From Isochrysis galbana (taxonomy: Eukaryota; Haptophyta; Isochrysidales; Isochrysidaceae): a stretch of DNA of 64,000 bases. This document shows, in pieces, positions 17,850-25,689 of this stretch (position 1 is its first letter; each line of letters starts with the position of its first letter). The DNA lies in the NCBI GenBank assembly GCA_018136815.1, contig CM030937.1, forward strand, positions 4,524,226 through 4,588,225, read 5' to 3'. The notes beneath the pieces are model-generated. The model did no database searches, was not told the origin of the DNA, and saw only the letters and a list, made by a program, of their open reading frames with translations. Both the position numbers and the translations under genes were made by a program.

Positions 17850-18350
17850 AAAGCTTAAAAAGCCCAACTTCGAACCGATGCCGGGCGCGCTGCGTGGCCG
17901 TTTTCGACGATCCATCCGGATGGCGGACCCCACCAGATACCATATACGCATATCCCACCCGGATGGTCACGCCAATCGGGCAGGCCGCGCGCCGAACCCG
18001 ACCCCTCGTCGAATAAATCACCCACCCGCCGAGCCCATTGAACGTTGAGCCGTCGCCGAGGGAGGCGCACAATAGTACACACAGTACCGGCGGTGTGGTG
18101 TTGACCCGCTGATGGTACCAACACCTGCAGATTGAGGTGGTAACGCATGTGCCACACCTAGCCAATGGAGGTGTTAACGCAAAGTGGGTCAACACCGGGT
18201 AAACGTGAACCCATACACCTTGCTCATGGGTCAACCAAGTACAAGTATAAACTTAGTTGAAGGGAAGTAAAGGTAAGGACGGTGTCGTACGGTAGGTAGA
18301 GGAAACTGGTCTAGCAATATGTGTTAGCCCTGAATCTTCAGATGTTTTTT
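17850..18350 (+). mobile_element. 5'-inverted LINE-family insertion carrying one satellite-like unit
   Basis: The inverted segment ends TATAAACTTAGTTG at 18252 and is joined to about 95 bp ending TGTTAGCCCTGAATCTTCAG and a T-run at 18350. Its inner part, about 17855-18010 on the minus strand, matches one unit of the 3.8-5.4 kb satellite (CCGATTGGCGTG..., GATATGCGTATATGGTATCTGG, CAGCGCGCCCGGCATCGGTT). This links the satellite to this retroelement family. Confidence 0.65.
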
Positions 18351-18359
18351 CTTACGCGC

Positions 18360-19233
18360 TCGGATAACTCCCCATGCGCGGCCTTGGCGGGCACGTGGTC
18401 ACGCGCCCCTCCAACTCCAAACGGCGACGAACCTTCACCTCCGAATCACAACCTTCCCCCCCCTGATGAGGGAGGTGAGGTAGGAAGCAGGTGTGGCTTC
18501 GAAACAGTCACCCCAGGGCCGCACGCGAGGCGAGAATATCAAAAGGATTTCTCACATTATCACCAACGTCCAATGTCATCATCATGTGTTTATGCATCCA
18601 ACTGTGCCCGGCGACGTGACGGCACACAAGCCGCTTAAGGACATCGAGATGGAACTGAAGGAAAGCGGCACGGCATGGTTCTCGCCTCGTCCAACCGTCA
18701 TGCTGCACGGCGCCGAGATGCACGCCTCCTTCGTGATGGAGGTGCGAGGTCCAGGTGGTGTGCTTTTCGCCCGAAGGATGTGGGCTCATCGCCCCCTTGG
18801 GTGAGGATGCGGAAGCAAAAGAGGATGTATAGGCTAGAGAAACCAATGCAAGTTGAGGGTGGAGGTGCCACAGGTAAAAAGTACACATTTGCGCTCAGCA
18901 GCGTTCACACTTGCTCCTTCGACTCGAGCTGTCTCAGCTCCCTTGCCCACCTCGGCTGCTTCGCACCTCATTGGCTGATCGTAATCCCTTGCATGTTCAT
19001 CCTGACAAATGCGAGTCATAACATGGAGGGCATTCGAATGGCGAACTGTGGAAGCGGACTGGCGAAAAATTAATCGTTGCGGTAGTCTCCAAAGAAACTC
19101 AGAAAGTCGTTCAACAGCAATGAGAAGTGTACATATATGAAATATGTGCAGCATATCATCAACGGAGCAATGATCCCTATGGCCAAGAAAAAGACATTCC
19201 GATGTTGTACACGGCGAGGACTGTTCTTTTGGG
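18360..19233. other. Possible decayed or unrecognised coding region
   Basis: The plus frame 18493-18804 contains HVFMHPTVPGDVTAHKPLKD and WFSPRPTVMLHGAEMHAS, which look protein-like, but there is no convincing start and no recognised domain. The minus strand here is also open. The region directly follows a retroelement 3' end. Confidence 0.25.
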
Positions 19234-19671
19234 TCATGAATGTCTAGATTTGTGAGCAACATCCTGTCGCATCGAGGGCAATTCCGGCTGGAGATGGCTC
19301 GCTGCTCCATTAGCAACAGCTGATCGAAGTGATGGCAAGCCCGACATGAGCGCCAGCAAAGATGCATTCTCGTCTGCCATCTGCTTGAGGGCAGCAGTTT
19401 GTCGATCGCATAGCAGCTGAGCAATTCGTGTCCGCCGTTCTGCCTCATCGCAGCGTGCCCGAAGCTCGCACATGGAGGCCCGCACCTCACAAAGCTCAGC
19501 GTTGCTGCGGTCTGCTATAGTACGCATTTCCTCGCATTTGGCGCGTGCTTCGTCTGCCATGGCCTCGGCGGCAGCGCGCGCTGCGTCTGACTTCTCCAAA
19601 GCGGCGCGCAAGTGCACGAGCGCCTCATTCGCCAAGTCACGATCGACTCCCAGTGGACCGTCGGATGGCAT
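19234..19671 (-). CDS. Coiled-coil protein, unknown function
   Basis: 145 residues from the ATG at 19671; the frame is open further upstream but without another ATG. Residues from about 8 to 105 form a continuous heptad-like helix rich in Ala, Glu and Arg (ALVHLRAALEKSDAARAAAE, AELCEVRASMCELRARCDEA). A short tail, PSMRQDVAHKSRHS, follows. No family is identified. Low-complexity helices match many proteins by chance, so homology searches need composition correction. Confidence 0.6.
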   Translation of the reverse strand: MPSDGPLGVDRDLANEALVHLRAALEKSDAARAAAEAMADEARAKCEEMRTIADRSNAELCEVRASMCELRARCDEAERRTRIAQLLCDRQTAALKQMADENASLLALMSGLPSLRSAVANGAASHLQPELPSMRQDVAHKSRHS

Positions 19672-19867
19672 GGGGAGAAATGTCTCCGATGCAGATGGGC
19701 TACACCGCAATACTGGTGCCGTTCGCTCTCGTAGGGGGGGAAACAGACACTGTTTCCTGCTAAAAACCCAAAGAACTTTAGTTTACGAAGAGTGAACGCC
19801 AACGGAGCAGCGGGCGTGTGGTACAATATCGTCGAAGTGTCTTAGAGAAAAGCAGGCTTTAGAGGTG

Positions 19868-19935
19868 TCGTTCCGTCAATTGTGGGGCATCAGTCAAATT
19901 GAGCGATCGAATGTCCATAGTTATCTATACAACAA
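19868..19935 (-). repeat. Diverged inverted copy of the 13713-13825 repeat
   Basis: AGGTGTCGTTCCGTCAATTG on the plus strand is the reverse of the right end of the repeats at 13825 and 45380, and the match continues through GAGCGATCGAATGTCCATAG. Confidence 0.6.
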
Positions 19936-20074
19936 TATTCACACGTGACCCTAGTGTCAGCGTTTAACATCTACGGCGCGCGCTTTTGGGGACTGGTCTA
20001 TTTTTGGCAGCAGTTGTCACAGTGTCTTTTTCCTGACGAACCAGCGCGCCGTCAGTCGAAGACCTTGGTTGTTG

Positions 20075-20270
20075 TACAAGGCCTAGATGGCGAGCCAAAT
20101 ACGTATTTACCGTATTTGGCCAGAGACCAAATACATATGTATTTGGCTGTATTTGAAGCGTGTCCTGGGTTGTAGGCCTCGAATGTATTTGAAATGTATT
20201 TGGCCGGAGGCCAAATACATATGTATTTGGCTGTATTTGCAAGCCCCTGCACCGTATTTCCCATCTAGGA
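20075..20270. repeat. Palindromic CCAAATACATATGTATTTGG repeats with CCTAGATGG ends
   Basis: The 20-bp perfect palindrome CCAAATACATATGTATTTGG occurs twice (20134-20153 and 20212-20231), each followed by CTGTATTTG. The block is bounded by CCTAGATGG at 20083 and its inverse CCATCTAGG at 20264, so it may be a small inverted-repeat element. No matching target duplication is visible. Confidence 0.55.
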
Positions 20271-20692
20271 CGAGGTGCCACATGACGACGTGTCCGTCGA
20301 CGAGCGGTTCGCGTCGCGCAAGGCAAGGGCGCAGTGTACCGGAGAAAAGAAAAAAAGCCTCTCCCCGCGCGGGGGGAGGCGCCCTCCCTCTTCTCCGCCG
20401 CTCACGCGCCCGCTGATGAAAAGGGAACCCGGGCTGAAATCCACACCAACTCACTAGATTCTCTTCCTTATTCGGTCTGTCGGCAGGTCCCTGTGCGTTC
20501 CGTGATAAAGATAGATACGTAAGTGTGGAGAGTGTTGACGTGAGTGTGGTGCCGTGTCGTCAGTCTGTCGGACCCTATCCGTCTGTAGTCGTCTGTCGTT
20601 CTTCGTTCGTCGCTCTCGTTCTCGTTCCCGTTCCCGTTCTCGTTCTCGTCCCTCGTTCTTAACACTCCATCAGTACCAAACCTCTCAATAGG
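20271..20692. other. Intergenic, no gene seen
   Basis: Contains CGTTCTCGTTCCCGTT simple repeats (20610-20660). Short frames only. Confidence 0.35.
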
Positions 20693-20810
20693 GGTAGGCC
20701 AAAATATCCACGATTTTCGCCCAATTATCCATGGGGGATATCTCCGATATATCTCAAAGTTCAGCCCAATAAATATCTCAAGAAATATCCATAGATATCT
20801 CTCGCCTTCG
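20693..20810. repeat. AAATATCC-type AT-rich cluster starting TAGGGGTAGG
   Basis: TAGGGGTAGGCCAAAATATCC at the left edge is followed by several ATATCC/GATATATC units. It mirrors the cluster that ends GCCTACCCCTA at 15012. Confidence 0.45.
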
Positions 20811-21044
20811 CGTCTATTGCACCGCATCCCCGCGCGCATCGCCACACATGCGCATGCCACCGTGTCCACTAAATCTAAAATCTAGCATCTAGGCCTTGGT
20901 TGTTGGTTGCTCCTTCTCACACTATCCTTAATATTCCTAATCTAACACCAATACAATACATGTGGTGTGATGATGCATAGGTAACACAAACACAAACATT
21001 ATTCGATTACAGACACTGGACGACACGATCACTTCGACACACGG

Positions 21045-21130
21045 TCTCGCTGGTTGCTATTAAATCGCAACATGATGGAGGCCTCAACCTGATCCGCCAA
21101 AGATTTTACACGATCCACACCAAAGACACA
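21045..21130 (-). pseudogene. hAT transposase C-terminal relic
   Basis: On the minus strand GVDRVKSLADQVEASIMLRFNS aligns with DADRASTLADQVEASVMLRYNR of the 14593-14860 fragment. Only this terminal segment is recognisable. The sequence upstream on the same strand is GC-rich and unrelated. Confidence 0.5.
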
Positions 21131-21317
21131 CTCCTTCGTGTACTCCTGCCGGCTGCGTGGTTGGCGAGCTGCGTGCGGGTGAACCGGCCGCGGCGGGGGC
21201 GACTGGGGGGTCTGACGGCCCAGTGGGATGTGACTCTCGTCAGGCCGGGGGGGGGGGCTCGGTTCGAATCTGGGCTGGGTCGGGAAGAATTTTTTCCGGG
21301 AGAATTGAAGGGGGGGG

Positions 21318-21463
21318 GGGGGGTCTTGGTCCCAATAATGGGGCCCGGAAATGTGCTAGATGGGTGTATTGGGATTTTTCTACCGAAAAAATTCCTCAAA
21401 TTTCCTCAACCATGAGATGATCATTTTTTGACCCCTAATAAAAAACCCTGTTTGACCGCCCTT
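21318..21463 (-). repeat. Inverted partner of the 17648-17795 repeat
   Basis: Same block order as 17648-17795 on the opposite strand, ending TTTGACCGCCCTT at 21463. Confidence 0.75.
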
Positions 21464-21504
21464 GGCATGGCGGGATTCCGTATGTAATTCTTGGAGCCTT
21501 GTGC

Positions 21505-21615
21505 CTTGTGCTGGAAGATCGGAAGACGGCTGAGCAGATCAGTTAGAAGCCGTAAATAAAGCACGTCGCGAGCTCTTGATGGCGTTTCGTCGACGTGCGC
21601 AGATGCGATTAGCGG
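21505..21615 (+). repeat. Degenerate upstream duplicate of part of the 21827 gene
   Basis: The stretch GTCGCGAGCTCTTGATG...TTTCGTCGACGTGCGCAGATG is repeated inside the downstream gene at 22110-22215, together with flanking similarity (GAAGACGGCTGAGCAG versus GAAGACGACTTAGCAG). The upstream copy is outside the coding frame. Confidence 0.75.
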
Positions 21616-21826
21616 TGAAAAGAGAAAGAACGAAAGACTTGTTAGTCTCTCCTTGACTCATTTCATAGGTTTTTTCACATATCCCATCAAAGAACTAGGA
21701 GCACACTGCGCCCGGAATGAAGGCAAGTCGCCATCATCGTCGTCAGCGGAGGGGAGGGAAGCTGGCGAGGTGGGGTGGCCGCTGTGGACCTTGTGCCTGT
21801 CCCTGTGCACAGCCGGTACTCTGCGC

Positions 21827-22405
21827 ATGGATGCCCTGTGGCCCATGCTCGCCGCAGCGCTGTCAGTCTCTGTCTTCGATGGTACCACCAGCCCCGTGGA
21901 TACCCACACCGGTGCTGTGAGGAGGCTTTTGGAAGTTGATCTGGGCAACCAAACGTTGCCACCTGCTCCGACGCCAGCAGATGTTCTGACGTTTACCTCG
22001 CCTTCCTTGGCCTTCCATACGCGCTCACCACTCGCATCACCATCAGTGTCGCTTCCTTCTCCAGCAAGTCCATCGCCGCCAACTGATGGGACTGGAAGAG
22101 TTTCTTGTATGCAGCAGGGAAGACGACTTAGCAGCCGAAAAACACGTAGGTCGCGAGCTCTTGATGTTGTTTCGTCGACGTGCGCAGATGGGATCAGCGA
22201 TGAGGAAGACCAGCCCAGATCGAGATTTACAGGCCTGGCGCCGTTGATCGTCGGCTGTGTTGTTGTTGCGATCATCATTGCTGCATTAGTAGCTTGCCTA
22301 GTACTTGCTGCCAAACGCGATAGTAGCGGAGCACGTATCGCAAGGTTACGCAAGGATTGGGGCGAGCTTTTTGGAACGAGCGGGGCTAATGTCGTCTCTG
22401 TGTAG
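21827..22405 (+). CDS. Single-pass type I membrane protein, unknown function
   Basis: 192 residues from the ATG at 21827, chosen because MDALWPMLAAALSVSVFDG reads as a signal peptide; the frame upstream is open without conserved character. A Ser/Pro/Thr-rich ectodomain (LPSPASPSPPTDG) follows. A membrane segment lies near residues 145-172 (LAPLIVGCVVVAIIIAALVACLVLAAKR), with a short basic cytoplasmic tail. No domain recognised. Part of the juxtamembrane region is duplicated upstream at 21505-21615. Confidence 0.65.
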   Translation: MDALWPMLAAALSVSVFDGTTSPVDTHTGAVRRLLEVDLGNQTLPPAPTPADVLTFTSPSLAFHTRSPLASPSVSLPSPASPSPPTDGTGRVSCMQQGRRLSSRKTRRSRALDVVSSTCADGISDEEDQPRSRFTGLAPLIVGCVVVAIIIAALVACLVLAAKRDSSGARIARLRKDWGELFGTSGANVVSV

Positions 22406-22870
22406 TGTACATGATGATGCACGATGCGCGGCGAGAGCACCAGTCCATGGCGCGAGGTCCTCTCGCGTGTAGAAACAGCATGCCAGTCATGCTTGCGAAC
22501 GTGCTCGATGATGTTCGATGCCCGCTCGGTCGTCGCAGCGTCGAAGCATGCATGCATCAATTAACGAAAGGCAGGTGAAGAGCAGATGATAATGCTGGAT
22601 ACGTTAAAGCTATCGCCCTGCAGACGTATACGGACAACAGTTGGGTGACGTTCTCGGCGTATATGTATACACCTTGCTTTGCTGGGGGATTTGGGATTTG
22701 CGGATGACTGATTGATTGGTTGGGGGGTTGGTAGTGGTAGGGATTGGGATTGGAATCAGCCATTCTGGCTACAAACACAATTTAGAGCACTGCATACTCC
22801 ACCCGACTTTAATTAATACTAATCAATACGAGCCGGGGATTGCCTTCTCGCAACGTGTGTGACTCTACAA
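22406..22870. other. Intergenic, no gene seen
   Basis: 3' flank of the membrane-protein gene and AT-rich spacer with a run of GGTTGGGGGGTTGG-type sequence near 22715. No supportable feature. Confidence 0.4.
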
Positions 22871-22875
22871 AGAGG

Positions 22876-23085
22876 GTGCAACCTCAAGTTTGGTTGTTTT
22901 TTCGGCAACTACCCCCATGTGGACGCTATAAGTTCTACTTGCAGGACCCCCACCTTATAGTACAAAAGTGCAGGTCTCAGATGGTAAGTGCAACCACAGG
23001 TTTGGTTGTTTTTTGGCAACTACCCCCGTGTGGACGGTATAAGTTCGACCCTACAAAAGTACAGGGCTATGCGATTTGACCGCAA
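22876..23085 (+). repeat. Two tandem 112-bp units
   Basis: GTGCAACC begins at 22876 and again at 22988. Both units contain GTTTGGTTGTTTTTT, GGCAACTACCCCC and TGTGGACG[C/G]TATAAGTTC. The TATAAG part could act as a TATA-like element, but no gene follows closely. Confidence 0.7.
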
Positions 23086-23460
23086 AAAAAGGGACATCGC
23101 AGCCAGGCCCGCCCTTCCACCGCGCCCTCGCTCCTCTCCAACCAAACCAAAGTAGGTGGTTGCACCCCCCACCTAGGGACGGGTACAGATTTCGGAATTT
23201 TTTTTCAAAATTTGGGGCCCTTACTTATGCCGCGCAGGCGGCTTGCCTTCATTTGGTCTCCTTTCCCTCAGGGTTTCTTCCCCTCCCGTGGGGGCTCTGG
23301 CCGAGCAACATCAAATACAAAAAAGCTCGGTCCTAGGACACCGGGCCTAGCTCACCATGAGGGCGCTCCTGTGAGCAAGGGGATGCATGGTTACTAGTGC
23401 GTGCCCCCCCTCGATGAAAATTCCAGCGGCCTCCTCGTCACGCATGACGTGGACCTCTCC

Positions 23461-23940
23461 TCACACTTGTCTTGAAAGGATCGTCTTCAATGAGTGCATC
23501 GGATGTATACCGCACTCCTCGTGTGTCAGCTTGAACTTCTTTTCGATGTCGTAAAAGCTGTGGTACGGGTCAATGTACCCCTGCTTCTTTTCGAGCATGA
23601 GGTAATGCCTAACGGTCTTATCGATGGCGTAGGGATACGGAAAGTCGTTCGCTCCTACAGGCGATACGAATGCGACGATCTCGTCGACGGCCTCAAATTC
23701 GAACACTTCGATGCCCACGAAGACGTATTTGAGGTCGCCGATGTAGAAGAGCAAAGAGTTCCCTGCTTCATTGAGCTTGTTCACTCTGTCGTACCCTCCT
23801 GACAATACAGTCAATGGGCAGAGGTGGCTGATGCCAACAAACACGTCCTCGCACACGAACGCGTGATGCGAGGCTTCGCCGTGTACATCGACCAAGTGCC
23901 TACCGTCATCGCGCTGTGCAACGGACGCGACAAAGCCCAC
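23461..23940 (-). CDS. Uncharacterised protein exon; resembles a giant-virus family by motif
   Basis: About 159 codons without an ATG at the 5' end; the frame stays open upstream to about 24030 (LRQVPAQKYATRDNGGVGFV). It contains FVGIEVFEFEAVDEIVAFV, then SPVGANDFPYPYAIDKTVRHYLMLEKK. The SPVG-ND-PYPYAID pattern recalls proteins of large DNA viruses of protists; this is from memory and must be tested. After the TGA at 23461 the same frame stays open for 36 more codons. GC content and base usage fall compared with neighbouring genes. It overlaps the 5' side of the divergent frame at 23976-24620. Confidence 0.5.
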   Translation of the reverse strand: MGFVASVAQRDDGRHLVDVHGEASHHAFVCEDVFVGISHLCPLTVLSGGYDRVNKLNEAGNSLLFYIGDLKYVFVGIEVFEFEAVDEIVAFVSPVGANDFPYPYAIDKTVRHYLMLEKKQGYIDPYHSFYDIEKKFKLTHEECGIHPMHSLKTILSRQV

Positions 23941-23975
23941 GCCGCCATTGTCACGGGTCGCGTACTTTTGGGCAG

Positions 23976-24620
23976 GAACTTGCCGAAGTGAGATCGAACG
24001 AGCTAAAACGTGAATTACACCTGACTAAACTAGCGCAAGAGTACCAAACCCATTGGTTAGCCCGACACACTACATCTTATGCGAAAATGGCGGCTGAGTT
24101 CAAAAAACGAGTGGATTCTTACACAACTATGGTAAGTACCCTTGAGGAATTGGCCAAGAAAACACCCCAACCAATTTCGTTTAGGGACGCTGTCTCAAGC
24201 ATTCTCGATAAGGAATGGACAGCTTTGTCTAAAGCTCTGGAAGGTATTGAAACATTGGACTTGGATGCGATGAGGGGCCCCGTAACCCATATCGAGAACT
24301 GCGTACTTACCAAACCTGAAGTTAGCGATCACTTAAAAAAACAGCTACGAAAATTCCAGGAAAGATACGACAAAGTCTTAGAAGACTACTGCCCGGTATT
24401 CAATAAAAAGAAGCTGCTATCACTACGTAGCAATAACACAAAACATAGGCTATACGAACTGCAGCGGAAGCTAGAATTGTTCATTGAGATCACCAGTGAG
24501 TACTCTCAAGAATATGCCGGCAAATTTATTCGTGACATTCATAATCTAAACAAAGAATATCATGACGTAGTCGAGGAAGCTTACGATGCAATACGGAGTA
24601 AACAGGGAAACACCTCTTGA
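23976..24620 (+). CDS. Helical protein of unknown function, low-GC
   Basis: The frame runs 214 codons from a good splice acceptor (ACTTTTGGGCAG ending at 23975); the first in-frame ATG is at 24087 (177 residues). The sequence is almost entirely charged helix: MAAEFKKRVDSYTTMVSTLE, KKQLRKFQERYDKVLEDY, ELQRKLELFIEITSEYSQEY. Codon usage is AT-leaning, unlike the GC-rich genes nearby, which points to a different origin together with the 23461-23940 frame. No family recognised. Confidence 0.5.
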   Translation, partial: ELAEVRSNELKRELHLTKLAQEYQTHWLARHTTSYAKMAAEFKKRVDSYTTMVSTLEELAKKTPQPISFRDAVSSILDKEWTALSKALEGIETLDLDAMRGPVTHIENCVLTKPEVSDHLKKQLRKFQERYDKVLEDYCPVFNKKKLLSLRSNNTKHRLYELQRKLELFIEITSEYSQEYAGKFIRDIHNLNKEYHDVVEEAYDAIRSKQGNTS

Positions 24621-24763
24621 AGGGCGTGTCTCCGCGAAAGAGCGGACGAGACGACGTCCCCGCCGGAGAGCAACCCCCCCCCCTCGCTCGTCAGATATTT
24701 TTTGGGCCGGGCGTGCGAAGAGAGAGAGAGAGGCATGCCGCTCCCACTGGTGACCGTCGTCCC

Positions 24764-25054
24764 ATGGGTCGGCTAGTCGGCTATGAGAGCTACGAGCGGC
24801 TCGTGCCCAACGGCCGCGTCAACGGCAAGGACACGGGGCACAAGGTCAACAACCCGACGCACGCCGCCTTCCGATTCGCCTTCCGCGACGAAGGCAGGGC
24901 GTGGACCACCTCTCTCTGCCTCGCGGACACGGACAGCGACGGGCAGAGCAACGGGATGGAGCTGGGGGACCCCTGCTGCGTGTGGAGCATCGGTGTGGAC
25001 GAGGGCACGAAGGCGCGCAGGCGTCCCATGGGCGGGAGGAGAGGCGTCCCATAG
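24764..25054 (+). CDS. Temptin-type Cys/Cys domain protein
   Basis: 96 residues from ATG 24764; the longer frame (from 24617) has no ATG. The core YERLVPNGRVNG...GHKVNNPTHAAFRFAF followed by WTTSLCLADTDSDGQSNGME and LGDPCCVW is the temptin domain, first described in molluscan pheromone proteins and common in algae and oomycetes as an extracellular module. DTDSDGQSNG is a calcium-loop-like signature. The usual signal peptide is missing, so an upstream exon probably exists; TCGGCTAG at 24771-24778 could be an acceptor. The tail is Arg/Gly-rich. Confidence 0.75.
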   Translation: MGRLVGYESYERLVPNGRVNGKDTGHKVNNPTHAAFRFAFRDEGRAWTTSLCLADTDSDGQSNGMELGDPCCVWSIGVDEGTKARRRPMGGRRGVP

Positions 25055-25335
25055 AGGCGAGCGGGGAGGCGCGCCAAAGTCTCCTGACCGGGGGGGCAGT
25101 GGCTGGGCTGAAAGAGCAAGGGCAGCGCCGGGCGAGCGGAAGCAGCACCTATCTATAGCAATACCCCCCCCCCTCACGTGGCACTGTTCGTTTTGGCTGA
25201 CGAGTAGACGGGTAGGAGGGAGGGAAAGAAAGACCGCCCAAGCTCGCGAGAAGGCTCGTCACACGGGCGGTCGTGGGGGTAGCAAGGGTCAAAAAAGAGA
25301 GGTATGACTTGCAGCGCCCACCATACTCCTTGCAG

Positions 25336-25425
25336 ATGACTAAGGATTTTTCCACTGCCGAGGTACAGCTGGTCAAGGGAGCCGCCGCTTTGGATGAAGC
25401 CACCCACGCGGCCGTGCGGCCGTAA
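25336..25425 (+). CDS. Short ORF MTKDFSTAEVQL, unknown
   Basis: 29 residues beginning directly after CTCCTTGCAG, which is a strong 3' splice site, so it may be an internal exon. It ends three bases before the ATG of the next frame at 25428. No homology recognised. Confidence 0.25.
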   Translation: MTKDFSTAEVQLVKGAAALDEATHAAVRP

Positions 25426-25427
25426 GC

Positions 25428-25688
25428 ATGAAGCGCCTGCTCGACTCGGAAGCCACCGAGGACGGTCCAAAACACCAGAAGCATGCACCCTCTCCTCTTG
25501 AGTGCACAAAGCGCGCTGCCGACTACATCGGCGCTCTGCTTGTCAAGGCAATCGCACCCGGCGCGACCAGTGTTCCGGTCTTTTCCTCCGGCGAGCCGCC
25601 CTCGGCTTCCTGTGAGGGTGTCCTTGGTGTGCTGCCTCTGCCAGGAGTTGCTGCAACCGTTTGCAGTGTTGGTGCGTTAGTGCGTTAG
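25428..25688 (+). CDS. Small ORF MKRLLDSEATEDGP, unknown
   Basis: 86 residues with a basic-acidic N-terminus and a hydrophobic, Ala/Val/Gly-rich second half (ADYIGALLVKAIAPGATSVP). It starts three bases after the previous short frame. It is coding-like in composition but no domain is recognised. Confidence 0.35.
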   Translation: MKRLLDSEATEDGPKHQKHAPSPLECTKRAADYIGALLVKAIAPGATSVPVFSSGEPPSASCEGVLGVLPLPGVAATVCSVGALVR

Positions 25689-25689
25689 C

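Noticed and set aside
21217-21276. tRNA-like fold: GGCCCAG ... CTCGGTTCGAATCTGGG ... CTGGGTC
   Set aside because: Acceptor and T-arm pair well, but only 34 nt lie between them (about 42 needed) and no anticodon arm can be formed; part is a G-run. Probably coincidence or a decayed tRNA-derived piece.
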